A DNA stretch of 64,000 nt from the NCBI RefSeq assembly GCF_003864975.1, contig NZ_BHGL01000017.1, positions 32,817 to 96,816 of the forward strand, read 5' to 3'. A program made the position numbers and the translations under genes. The stretch comes from Sulfuriferula thiophila (GTDB lineage: Bacteria > Pseudomonadota > Gammaproteobacteria > Burkholderiales > Sulfuriferulaceae). Positions 9,444-17,696 of this stretch are shown here, piece by piece (the stretch's first letter is position 1; each line of letters starts with the position of its first letter). Under the pieces are notes generated by a model that was not told where the DNA came from, made no database searches, and saw nothing but the letters and a program-made list of their open reading frames with translations.

Positions 9444-10417
9444 TAGCTTATCTGCTCCGACGTTTGCTCTACGCGGTACCTATCTTGCTCGGGGTCAATG
9501 TGCTGACCTTTCTGTTGTTTTTTGTGGTTAATACGCCGGATGATATGGCGCGCATGCATCTAGGCAGCAAGCATGTGACAGAACAGGCAATCAGTCATTG
9601 GAAAACCGAACATGGCTATGACAGGCCCTTATTTTATAACCAGCCTGCCAGTGGTCCGGCGAAGCTGACCGACACCATATTCTTTGATAAGTCTATCCGT
9701 ATGTTCGTACTGGATTTCGGCGCCTCGGATGATGGCCGTGATATTGCCCATGAGATTAAGACTAGAGCCGGTCCCAGTATGGCAATTGCCCTGCCGGTGT
9801 TTGTGTTGGGCTTAATGGTGAATGTCAGCTTTGCACTGCTGATGGTGTTTTTCCGTGCGACTTATCTGGATAGGCTGGGAGTAGTGGCTGCCGTGGTGTT
9901 GATGTCCATCTCAGGTTTGTTTTATATCATTGCCGGCCAATATTTTCTGGCCAAGCTCTGGCACCTGCTGCCGATTTCCGGATTCGCTCCGGGGCTGGAT
10001 AGCTGGCGTTTTGTCATGTTGCCAGTGCTGGTTTCTATCATTGCCGGGATGGGCAGCGGTACGCGCTGGTACCGCAGTATTTTCCTGGAGGAAATGAGCA
10101 AGGATTATGTGCGTACAGCACGTGCCAAAGGCTTATCTGAGTGGCGTGTGCTGTTCCGCCATGTGCTGCAAAACGGCATGATCCCGATACTTACTGGCGC
10201 TGTGGTGGTGTTGCCGCTGCTGTTCATGGGCAGTTTGCTGACCGAGTCATTCTTTGGCATTCCTGGTCTGGGGTCTTATATCATCGATGCGATTCAGGCA
10301 CAGGATTTCGCGATAGTCAGGGCTATGGTGTTTATCGGCTCTGCTTTATACATTCTGGGGCTGTGGTTGACCGATATCGCCTATAGCTGGGCTGACCCCC
10401 GGGTGAGGCTGTCATGA
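9440..10417 (+). CDS. ABC transporter permease, DppB/YejB type
   Basis: First membrane subunit of the importer. The 325-aa protein has an N-terminal membrane helix (MIAYLLRRLLYAVPILLGVN), the periplasmic insertion, a cluster of further helices, and the EAA coupling loop (ARAKGLSEWRVLFRHVLQNG, about 225-245) that contacts the ATPase. The C-terminus ends DPRVRLS, typical of DppB-like permeases. Both neighbours overlap it by 4 bases, indicating translational coupling and equal stoichiometry with the other subunits. Confidence 0.92.
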   Translation: MIAYLLRRLLYAVPILLGVNVLTFLLFFVVNTPDDMARMHLGSKHVTEQAISHWKTEHGYDRPLFYNQPASGPAKLTDTIFFDKSIRMFVLDFGASDDGRDIAHEIKTRAGPSMAIALPVFVLGLMVNVSFALLMVFFRATYLDRLGVVAAVVLMSISGLFYIIAGQYFLAKLWHLLPISGFAPGLDSWRFVMLPVLVSIIAGMGSGTRWYRSIFLEEMSKDYVRTARAKGLSEWRVLFRHVLQNGMIPILTGAVVVLPLLFMGSLLTESFFGIPGLGSYIIDAIQAQDFAIVRAMVFIGSALYILGLWLTDIAYSWADPRVRLS

Positions 10418-11823
10418 GCTGGCAGCCGGTGGTGTTATGGACGGACGCGTTGGTGTTCTTGCTGGTAGCCGTGATTACGCTTGTACTCATGCGGAAACAT
10501 CCGCAAGGGCAGCTCTATGAGGCCTGGCAACGGTTGTGGCAAATGCCGATGGCAATGGCGACCGGGTTGGTGTTGCTGGTGTTCGTGGCGATTGCCTTGC
10601 TGGATTCGTTGCATTATCGCCCAGAGCTGCCGGCGCAGGCTGGGCACGAAGCACAATACAGTGTTGAGGTTCTCAGCGTGCTCGATACTCTGCTGTTGCC
10701 ATTGCGTGAGCATAATGAAAAGACCTATTCAGCACCGTTAGCTACGCAGCTTTACGTCAAGGAAAGCATGACGCTGACCAATGGCACGGTTGTCCGTGAC
10801 TATCCACGGCTGCAGTTTGGCGGTGCGCAACTGCAGCATCCCCGGCAAGAGAGTCAGGCTGATGTGCGGCACAGATTGCTGCTCGGTAGTGTCATTGGTC
10901 TATTGATCACTACGCTGCTGGGTGGGTTGGGTGCATGGATACTGATGCTGCGTCGCAAGTGCGGCTGGCGTGTGCTTAGGCAGCAACTGCTGTCTGTCGA
11001 AAATCGTTTACCCTGGCGTACGGCACTGCTCACCATAATGCTGCTGAGCGTAACGACAGCTGTGCTGGTCCAATTGGCTGCTGCCTACCATGTGTTTGGT
11101 ACCGACAAGATCGGTCAGGATGTACTGTATGGCAGTCTGAAAAGCATACGTACCGGTTTGCTGATCGGTACCTTGACTACTTTGATTATGCTGCCATTTG
11201 CCGTGCTGTTAGGGATTAGTGCGGGTTATTTCGGCGGCTGGATAGATGATGTGATTCAGTATGTGTACACCACATTGAATGCGATTCCCGGCGTATTGCT
11301 GATAGCAGCGGCTGTGTTGATGATGCAGGTGTATATCGAAACCCATCCGGCCATGTTTGATAGTGCAGCAGCGCGCACTGATTTCCGGCTGCTGTTTCTG
11401 TGCGTGATTTTAGGTGTTACCAGTTGGACCGGTTTATGCCGGTTGTTGCGGGGTGAAACGCTGAAATTGCGCGAACTTGACTATGTGCAGGCGGCACGGG
11501 CATTCGGGGTATCTGACTGGCGGCTGATGGTTAGGCATATCTTGCCTAATCTTTATCACCTGGTATTAATCAGTGTGGTAATGGATTTTTCCGGCCTGGT
11601 GCTAGCCGAAGCTGTGTTGTCCTATCTTGGAGTGGGTGTTGATCCGGCCATGCAGAGCTGGGGCAATATGATTAATGCCGCCAGGCTGGAAATGGCGCGT
11701 GATCCGGTGGTGTGGTGGCCATTGGTTGCTGCATTCAGCCTGATGTTTGCACTGGTTCTGGCGGCAAATCTGTTTGCCGATAGTGTGCGCGATGCGTTCG
11801 ATCCGCATGGGAGGCAGCGATGA
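10414..11823 (+). CDS. ABC transporter permease, DppC/YejE type, with long N-terminal extension
   Basis: Second membrane subunit. At 469 aa it is clearly longer than DppC (about 300) or YejE (about 340). The C-terminal 280 residues are canonical: GTDKIGQDVLYGSLKSIRTG opens the conserved permease core, the EAA loop ARAFGVSDWRLMVRHILPN follows, and the end reads FADSVRDAFDPHGRQR. The N-terminal 190 residues add two or three hydrophobic helices (about 8-25, 45-62, 165-180) around a soluble segment that I do not recognise. Four-base overlaps on both sides couple it to the operon. Confidence 0.9.
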   Translation: MSWQPVVLWTDALVFLLVAVITLVLMRKHPQGQLYEAWQRLWQMPMAMATGLVLLVFVAIALLDSLHYRPELPAQAGHEAQYSVEVLSVLDTLLLPLREHNEKTYSAPLATQLYVKESMTLTNGTVVRDYPRLQFGGAQLQHPRQESQADVRHRLLLGSVIGLLITTLLGGLGAWILMLRRKCGWRVLRQQLLSVENRLPWRTALLTIMLLSVTTAVLVQLAAAYHVFGTDKIGQDVLYGSLKSIRTGLLIGTLTTLIMLPFAVLLGISAGYFGGWIDDVIQYVYTTLNAIPGVLLIAAAVLMMQVYIETHPAMFDSAAARTDFRLLFLCVILGVTSWTGLCRLLRGETLKLRELDYVQAARAFGVSDWRLMVRHILPNLYHLVLISVVMDFSGLVLAEAVLSYLGVGVDPAMQSWGNMINAARLEMARDPVVWWPLVAAFSLMFALVLAANLFADSVRDAFDPHGRQR

Positions 11824-13814
11824 GCGAATCGTTATTGCGGGTTGAGCAGTTATATACCCGCCTGGGTAAATTGCGCGTGGTGGATGGCGTGAGTTTTACT
11901 GTGAATCGCCAGCAGACCTTTGCATTGCTAGGTGAGTCGGGCTGTGGCAAGTCCATGACCGCGCTGTCAATTATGCGCCTGTTGCCGGAAGTGGCTCGCA
12001 TTCAGTCCGGGGAAGTCGAGTTTAACGGTCGTGATTTGCTGATGTTGCCTGAGTCAGCCATGCGCGATGTGCGTGGCGGCGAAATCGGCATGATCTTCCA
12101 GGAGCCGATGACCAGTCTGAATCCGGTACTGACCATAGGTGAACAGATAGGTGAAACGCTCGGCCGACACCGGCGTATGCATAAGCGTGGTGCGCGGGAC
12201 GAAGCAGCAGCATTGCTGCAGGCAGTCGGGTTGCCGGATGCCACGCGACGCCTCGGTGAGTATCCGTTCCAGCTTTCCGGAGGCATGAAACAGCGGGTAA
12301 TGATTGCGATGACACTGGCAGGCAATCCGTCACTGCTCATCGCCGACGAGCCGACCACCGCACTGGATGTGACCATACAGGCCCAGGTGCTGGCGTTGTT
12401 GCGCCGTATCCAGCAGCAGCGCGGCATGGGGATGCTACTGATTACTCACGATCTGGGGGTGGTTGCCGAAATGGCAGATCAGGTGGGCGTCATGTATGCC
12501 GGTGAACTGGTGGAAATCGCACCGCGCGCTGCTTTTTTTGCCCATGCGCAGCATCCTTATAGTCAGAAATTGTTTGCGGCTTTGCCTAATGGTGTGCAGC
12601 GGGAGGCGCGTCTGGCCAATATAGCTGGCAATGTGCCGCCACTGGATACGGAGTTTGTCGGCTGTCGCTTTGCGGATCGCTGTGAGTCGGCATTCAGCCG
12701 CTGTCGTGAACAATCGCCGGTATGGACACAGCTGGCGGACGGGCACGCGGCCCGTTGCCATCTGCTGGAGACGCATACTGCACCTGTGGCTGTTAGCGCA
12801 TCGGCTAGCGGGCAGATCAGGCCGGTTTCCGAGGAGGTTCTGTTAACAGTAAGCGATCTTAAAGTGCACTTCCCGTTACATGCCAGTTTCTGGGCAAACA
12901 GGCATACTGTAGTCAAGGCAGTGGATGGGGTTGATTTGCTAGTACACAAAGGTGAAACCTTGGCCTTAGTGGGTGAATCTGGCTGCGGTAAAACCACGGT
13001 TGGGAAAGCCATTGTGCAGTTGCAGGCGGTTACCGGGGGGCAGGTTGTGCTGGATGGAGTGGACCTTGGTTCTCTTAACAAGCGTCAGTTGCATGAGCAG
13101 CGTGCGCACGTACAAATGATCTTTCAGGATCCGTTTTCTTCGCTGAATCCGCATCTGCGTGTAATGGATTTGCTGGAGGAGGGCATGGTGGCGCTGGATG
13201 TAGAACGGGATGCGGTGCGCCGTCAGCATATTCTGGTAAAATTGATGGACCAGGTGGGGCTACCTGTAAACGCATTGCAGCGTTATCCGCATGAGTTTTC
13301 GGGTGGTCAGCGGCAACGCATTGCGATTGCTCGTGCACTGGCGGTGCGGCCAAAGCTGATCGTTTGCGATGAGCCAACCAGCGCTCTGGATGTATCGGTG
13401 CAGGCGCAGATTATCAATCTGCTCAAAGACCTGCAGGCGGAATTTAATCTGAGTTTGCTGTTTATTACGCATAATTTGCCAGTGGCTGATTATCTGGCGC
13501 AACGTATTGCCGTTATGTATATGGGACGCATTGTGGAGACGGGTAGCAGCATGGAAATCATGACGCAGCCACGTCATCCTTACACGCAAGCCTTACTGGC
13601 CGCTGTGCCTGGTATGGTACGGCCTGTTGATGGTCGTCCGATTAACAATGATATAGCTTCGGCTGCCTATCCGCCTCAGGGTTGTCATTTTCATCCGCGA
13701 TGCCCGCTAGCAATGCCTGTTTGCGCTGAGTATTATCCGGGTGTAACGCATCTGGGTAATACCCATCAGGTGCGATGCCATGCTGTCGAGCAGGCGCACA
13801 CGATAGTCACCTGA
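11820..13814 (+). CDS. ABC transporter ATP-binding protein with two fused nucleotide-binding domains (YejF/GsiA type)
   Basis: Powers the importer. The 664-aa protein contains two complete DppD/DppF-like ATPase modules. The first has Walker A GESGCGKS (38-45), signature LSGGMKQR and Walker B LLIADEPT; the second, starting near 345, has GESGCGKT, FSGGQRQRIAIARAL and LIVCDEPT. After each ATPase comes the oligopeptide-type C-terminal domain with cysteines (CRFADRCESAFSRC and CHFHPRCPLAMPVC), which in this family can hold a cluster or zinc. No stand-alone DppD/DppF genes are present, consistent with fusion. It ends the operon; convergent mltD begins 98 bases away. Confidence 0.95.
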   Translation: MSESLLRVEQLYTRLGKLRVVDGVSFTVNRQQTFALLGESGCGKSMTALSIMRLLPEVARIQSGEVEFNGRDLLMLPESAMRDVRGGEIGMIFQEPMTSLNPVLTIGEQIGETLGRHRRMHKRGARDEAAALLQAVGLPDATRRLGEYPFQLSGGMKQRVMIAMTLAGNPSLLIADEPTTALDVTIQAQVLALLRRIQQQRGMGMLLITHDLGVVAEMADQVGVMYAGELVEIAPRAAFFAHAQHPYSQKLFAALPNGVQREARLANIAGNVPPLDTEFVGCRFADRCESAFSRCREQSPVWTQLADGHAARCHLLETHTAPVAVSASASGQIRPVSEEVLLTVSDLKVHFPLHASFWANRHTVVKAVDGVDLLVHKGETLALVGESGCGKTTVGKAIVQLQAVTGGQVVLDGVDLGSLNKRQLHEQRAHVQMIFQDPFSSLNPHLRVMDLLEEGMVALDVERDAVRRQHILVKLMDQVGLPVNALQRYPHEFSGGQRQRIAIARALAVRPKLIVCDEPTSALDVSVQAQIINLLKDLQAEFNLSLLFITHNLPVADYLAQRIAVMYMGRIVETGSSMEIMTQPRHPYTQALLAAVPGMVRPVDGRPINNDIASAAYPPQGCHFHPRCPLAMPVCAEYYPGVTHLGNTHQVRCHAVEQAHTIVT

Positions 13815-13911
13815 CTCTGCGTGTGATAAACCGGAGTTTTGCTGGCTGTTTAGTTGCTTTCGTTAACGACCGTATCTGCCGGATATCTCGACTACAGATC
13901 GAACGGGATGT

Positions 13912-15648
13912 TTATCCCGCTTTGAGCACTAATTTAGTGCCTGGCTTGAGCGTAGTATGATGTTTGAGCTTGTTCCAGCGCTGGATATCGTCCACTGCTA
14001 TATCATGCTTCTGGGCGATGCTGGACAAGGTGTCGCCTTTTTTGACGGTATATGATTTGGGTTTATCCTGTTTAGCGTGCTTCGTTTCGGCATTGGTCGC
14101 TGTGATTTTAGCTGGCTTTTCATCACGTCCGTGTTTAGTGCTTGATTTATTACTTGTATCTTGACGCTCATCGGGTGCTTTGAGAGTAAGTTTCTGGCCG
14201 AGTTTCAGTTGATTTGGTTGGATGTTATTCCATTGCGCTAAATCGTGAGGTGCTATTTCATAACGTCGAGCCAGACTGTATAAGGTATCACCTTGATTGA
14301 CTGTAATTTCGTCAGGGATCTTCGCCTGAGAAGTCTGTTCACGCTTTGCCGGTTTGTCGAGCGTATCTTTGGTGGACACGTCTTTTACCACGGCTTTGGT
14401 TGTTGTATTGTCTGCCAGTGCGATTTTATTGGTTGTGGCTGGTTGTGTCTGACTAATAACAGTTGATGTCGTATCTGTGTTGCCTTTCAGAGGAACCATC
14501 AGCGCATGGTCGCTGGTCAGTTTGCCTTTGTGAGACAGTTGTATGGGATTGTGCTCTTTCAGCCAGGCCACTGTGACATTGAATTTTTTGGCTATGGTGC
14601 TAGCCCGTTCCCCAATTTTGGCGGCATAAACCTGCCAGGTAACCAGCGGTCGGTCATAGTTTTGCAGGTTGTTGGAAAAGGTATCGACTTTATCAACAGG
14701 CAACAATAACTGTGCAGGCGTGTCTGACCTTACTACGGGTTTGTTGTATGCGGGATTGAGCGATACAAATTCATTAACTGGCATGTTTGCCAATTTTGCT
14801 GCCAGGCTAACATCAATGGGCTTATTTAATGTAACCGTGGTGAAATAGGCCTGGTCAGGAATGCGGTCAAGATTAAGTCCGACACTGGCTGGATCGGCGA
14901 TGATTTGTTTGACGGCCAGCAGTTTGGGTACGTAATGTCTGGTTTCGGTAGGCAGGTTCAGACTTAAATAATCAGTAGGCAGGCCTTGTGCCTGATTCTT
15001 GGCTATCGCCCGTGCTACGCAGCCTTCGCCGCAGTTGTAGGCGGCTAATGCGAGTTCCCATGTGCCAAATTGATTATGCAGCTTGGTCAGGTAATCCAGT
15101 GCGGCATCTGTTGCGGCAACAATGTCGCGTCGTCCATCGTACCAGCCATTCTGCTTCAGTCCGAAATCCTTGCCTGTGGACGGAATGAATTGCCATATGC
15201 CTGATGCATGGCTGGTTGAGTATGCCATGGGGTTAAATGCGCTTTCTACCATGGGCAGTAACGCGATCTCGGTAGGCATGCCGCGTTTCTCAACTTCACC
15301 CAGGATATGATAAAGATAGCGACGGCTACGTTCTACGGTACGGCGCACATAGTCCGGGCGTTGCGCGTACCAGTTAACATGTGTTTCTACCAGCGGCGTA
15401 TTCAGGATATCCATGCCGAAGCCCATGCGGATCCGGTCCCATAAATCGGAGGTGTCAACTTGGCTGTTGTCTGGATTGGGCGGTGTGTTGCTTCCTGGAA
15501 TGTTGCTGATATAGGTGGTGTTAGGTGTTGCTGTCAGTTTGATGCCAGTTGTGTCTGCGAGGCCCGTGAGTGGTGAAAGCAAGCCGAGACAAAGCAGGAG
15601 TTGCTTGAATTTATTTGATAATTTTTGCAGATTTGGTAATTTAATCAT
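13912..15648 (-). CDS. mltD: Membrane-bound lytic murein transglycosylase D with LysM domains
   Basis: Cleaves peptidoglycan glycan strands to give 1,6-anhydro-muropeptides. The 578-aa protein has an N-terminal export signal (about 1-31, ending PLTGLADT), without a lipobox. The SLT domain has catalytic E135 in LPMVESAFNP, then SGIWQFIPSTG and ALAAYNCGEG. A divergent LysM-like segment (about 335-390) and two clear LysM repeats follow: one around 446-490 (NQGDTLYSLARRYEI) and one at the C-terminus (KKGDTLSSIAQKHDI). A Lys/Thr-rich linker joins the repeats. mltD downstream of gloB on the same strand is the order found in E. coli. Confidence 0.95.
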   Translation of the reverse strand: MIKLPNLQKLSNKFKQLLLCLGLLSPLTGLADTTGIKLTATPNTTYISNIPGSNTPPNPDNSQVDTSDLWDRIRMGFGMDILNTPLVETHVNWYAQRPDYVRRTVERSRRYLYHILGEVEKRGMPTEIALLPMVESAFNPMAYSTSHASGIWQFIPSTGKDFGLKQNGWYDGRRDIVAATDAALDYLTKLHNQFGTWELALAAYNCGEGCVARAIAKNQAQGLPTDYLSLNLPTETRHYVPKLLAVKQIIADPASVGLNLDRIPDQAYFTTVTLNKPIDVSLAAKLANMPVNEFVSLNPAYNKPVVRSDTPAQLLLPVDKVDTFSNNLQNYDRPLVTWQVYAAKIGERASTIAKKFNVTVAWLKEHNPIQLSHKGKLTSDHALMVPLKGNTDTTSTVISQTQPATTNKIALADNTTTKAVVKDVSTKDTLDKPAKREQTSQAKIPDEITVNQGDTLYSLARRYEIAPHDLAQWNNIQPNQLKLGQKLTLKAPDERQDTSNKSSTKHGRDEKPAKITATNAETKHAKQDKPKSYTVKKGDTLSSIAQKHDIAVDDIQRWNKLKHHTTLKPGTKLVLKAG

Positions 15649-15690
15649 GGTGGCATGATACCCGAATCGACATGCTCGGGCAAGGCTGCG

Positions 15691-16473
15691 CTAGGAAGGG
15701 CGGAAGTCGTTCTTCAGGGTGCGCATGGTGCTGAAGATGTCGACTGTGTTGTTTGCAGGCTTGCCAGTGATTTTCTCGACAGCAAGCCTGATGCTGGCCA
15801 AATGACAGCGCAGAAAAGGATTGGTGGCCAATTCCATGGCGATGGTCGATGGCAGGGTCGGCAGGCCGGCGTTAATCTTGCTGCGGTCTGTTTCGGCGCG
15901 TGCTTGCAGTACTGCATTGTCCGGCTCCAGACGCAGTGCAAAAGCAATATTGCCGAGCGTGTATTCGTGAGCGCAATAGACGCTTGTATTTATGGGCAGT
16001 TGTCCCAATTTAGTAAGTGATGCCAGCATTTGTGCCGGAGTGCCTTCAGACAGTCGACCGCAACCGCAGCCAAACAGCGTGTCACCGCTGAAGAGCATGT
16101 CTGTGGCGTGATAGGCGATGTGTCCAGCTGTGTGTCCTGGGACATCAAGCACCTGCAGGCTGAGATTAAGCCCAGCTAGGCGTACAGTGTTCCCTTCCAC
16201 GAGTGGCTGCGTCAGATGCGGGATAGTTTCACGGGCAGGTCCATAGACCGGCACATTAAAGGCGTGAACCAAAGCGGCATTGCCGCCAGTATGGTCATGA
16301 TGGTGGTGGGTGTTTAAAATAGCGATGAGGGTTAGTTTGTGCTGCCGCAGGAATTCGAAGACAGCATTCGCATCGCCAGGGTCAATGACAGCAGCATGAC
16401 GTTGATTATGAATAACCCATATATAATTGTCGCTGAATGCGGCAATTGGGGTAATGTGTAAATCGGTATCCAT
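15691..16473 (-). CDS. gloB: Hydroxyacylglutathione hydrolase (glyoxalase II)
   Basis: Second step of methylglyoxal detoxification: hydrolyses S-lactoylglutathione to D-lactate and glutathione. The 260-aa product is a metallo-beta-lactamase-fold enzyme with the binuclear metal motif THHHHDH (55-61), the further ligands in VPGHTAGH and GDTLFGCGCGR, and the C-terminal glyoxalase II domain with CAHEYTLGNI (bridging and substrate residues) and NPFLRC. Length matches E. coli GloB (251). It is transcribed toward mltD, probably in one operon, and diverges from the methyltransferase gene with only 15 bases between start codons. Confidence 0.96.
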   Translation of the reverse strand: MDTDLHITPIAAFSDNYIWVIHNQRHAAVIDPGDANAVFEFLRQHKLTLIAILNTHHHHDHTGGNAALVHAFNVPVYGPARETIPHLTQPLVEGNTVRLAGLNLSLQVLDVPGHTAGHIAYHATDMLFSGDTLFGCGCGRLSEGTPAQMLASLTKLGQLPINTSVYCAHEYTLGNIAFALRLEPDNAVLQARAETDRSKINAGLPTLPSTIAMELATNPFLRCHLASIRLAVEKITGKPANNTVDIFSTMRTLKNDFRPS

Positions 16474-16488
16474 CGCTAGTATGATAAC

Positions 16489-17229
16489 ATGACAACTCGT
16501 TACACATCATTTTCCGACTGGCTGGCAAGTCCATTAGGCCAATATCTGCAAGCCCGTGAGCAAGCCTATTTTGACCAGGCAGTAGCGGATTTGTTTGGGT
16601 TTAATGCCCTGCAAGTCGGGTTGCCTTATTGGGATATGTTGCGTAACAGTCGAATTCCCCATCGTTTTCGTGTTGCTGACAGTGGCACAGACGATGTGCT
16701 GGCCGAACCAACCCAGTTACCGTTTGCTAACCAATCTGTTGATTTGCTGGTGTTGCCGCATCTGCTTGAGTTCTCATCTTATCCGCACCAGATTTTGCGT
16801 GAAGCCGAGCGAGTGCTTATTGCAGAGGGCAGTTTGTTGATTAGCGGTTTCAATCCTCGTAGTTTATGGGGCGTGCACCGCTGGTACAAGCATAAGGGCG
16901 GGGAATATCCGTGGCGTGGCGATTTTGTTAACCTCAGTCGATTAAAGGACTGGTTGTCGTTGCTGGGTTGCGATGTGGTCAGCGGGCGTATGTGCTGTTA
17001 TGCGCCGCCTCTGGCCAATGCCGGCATGATGCAATATTTCGAATTTATGGAATCAGCAGGTGATCGCTGGTGGGGGATGGGTGGTGGGGTGTATTTTATT
17101 CATGCGGTCAAACGTGTGCATGGAATGCGTCTGATTACACCACGTTGGCAGAGCCAGGCAAAGTTAGCCAGGGCATTGAGTCCGGCAACGCGTAGCCTAC
17201 AGAATGGAAGTAAATGTTGTGATGAGTGA
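16489..17229 (+). CDS. yafS: Putative SAM-dependent methyltransferase, YafS type
   Basis: A class I methyltransferase-like protein of unknown substrate. The 246-aa sequence has motifs of the Methyltransf_11 group ([19 protein letters not shown], then [20 protein letters not shown]), but the first glycine-rich SAM motif is reduced to [11 protein letters not shown], as in E. coli YafS. Its place between gloB and rnhA is the same as yafS in E. coli, which supports orthology more strongly than sequence alone. The end overlaps the rnhA start by 8 bases. Activity has not been shown for the family to my knowledge. Confidence 0.8.
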   Translation: MTTRYTSFSDWLASPLGQYLQAREQAYFDQAVADLFGFNALQVGLPYWDMLRNSRIPHRFRVADSGTDDVLAEPTQLPFANQSVDLLVLPHLLEFSSYPHQILREAERVLIAEGSLLISGFNPRSLWGVHRWYKHKGGEYPWRGDFVNLSRLKDWLSLLGCDVVSGRMCCYAPPLANAGMMQYFEFMESAGDRWWGMGGGVYFIHAVKRVHGMRLITPRWQSQAKLARALSPATRSLQNGSKCCDE

Positions 17230-17680
17230 TTTGCCTGAGATTGAGATTTTTACTGATGGCGCCTGTAAAGGTAACCCGGGTGTTGGTGGTTGGGGTGCGT
17301 TATTGGTGAGTGGTGTTCATCGTAAAGAAATTTATGGTGGTGAGGCAGCTACGACAAATAATCGTATGGAATTGATGGCTGTAATCGCTGCGTTGCAAAG
17401 CCTCAAGGGGCGCAGTCGTGTATTGCTGCATGCGGATTCGCAATATGTTTTAAAAGGGATCACGGAATGGTTGCCTAACTGGAAGAAACGCGGGTGGCGA
17501 ACCAGTGGTAATGCGCCGGTGAAGAATGTTGATTTGTGGCAGCGGCTGGATGCTTTGGCTGGCGAGCACGATGTGCAATGGTTCTGGGTCAAGGGTCATA
17601 ATGGCCATCCTGGCAATGAACGCGCTGATGAATTGGCGAATTTGGGTGTCGCTGAACACCTTAACAGTATTAATTATTAA
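17222..17680 (+). CDS. rnhA: Ribonuclease HI
   Basis: Degrades RNA in RNA-DNA hybrids in the cytoplasm. The 152-aa product has the four acidic active-site residues in their standard motifs: [27 protein letters not shown], and [12 protein letters not shown] near the end. I place the start at the ATG at 17222 ([10 protein letters not shown]), which overlaps the methyltransferase stop in ATGAGTGA; an upstream ATG at 17204 would add six residues not seen in the family. In E. coli rnhA faces dnaQ; here dnaQ is 29 kb away. Confidence 0.97.
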   Translation: MSDLPEIEIFTDGACKGNPGVGGWGALLVSGVHRKEIYGGEAATTNNRMELMAVIAALQSLKGRSRVLLHADSQYVLKGITEWLPNWKKRGWRTSGNAPVKNVDLWQRLDALAGEHDVQWFWVKGHNGHPGNERADELANLGVAEHLNSINY

Positions 17681-17696
17681 TTTTTAGATTGTCTTT

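Noticed and set aside
13897..13917. Small hairpin CGGGAT/ATCCCG at the mltD end as a terminator
   Set aside because: Only six pairs, no T-tract on either strand, and it contains the mltD stop codon in its loop.
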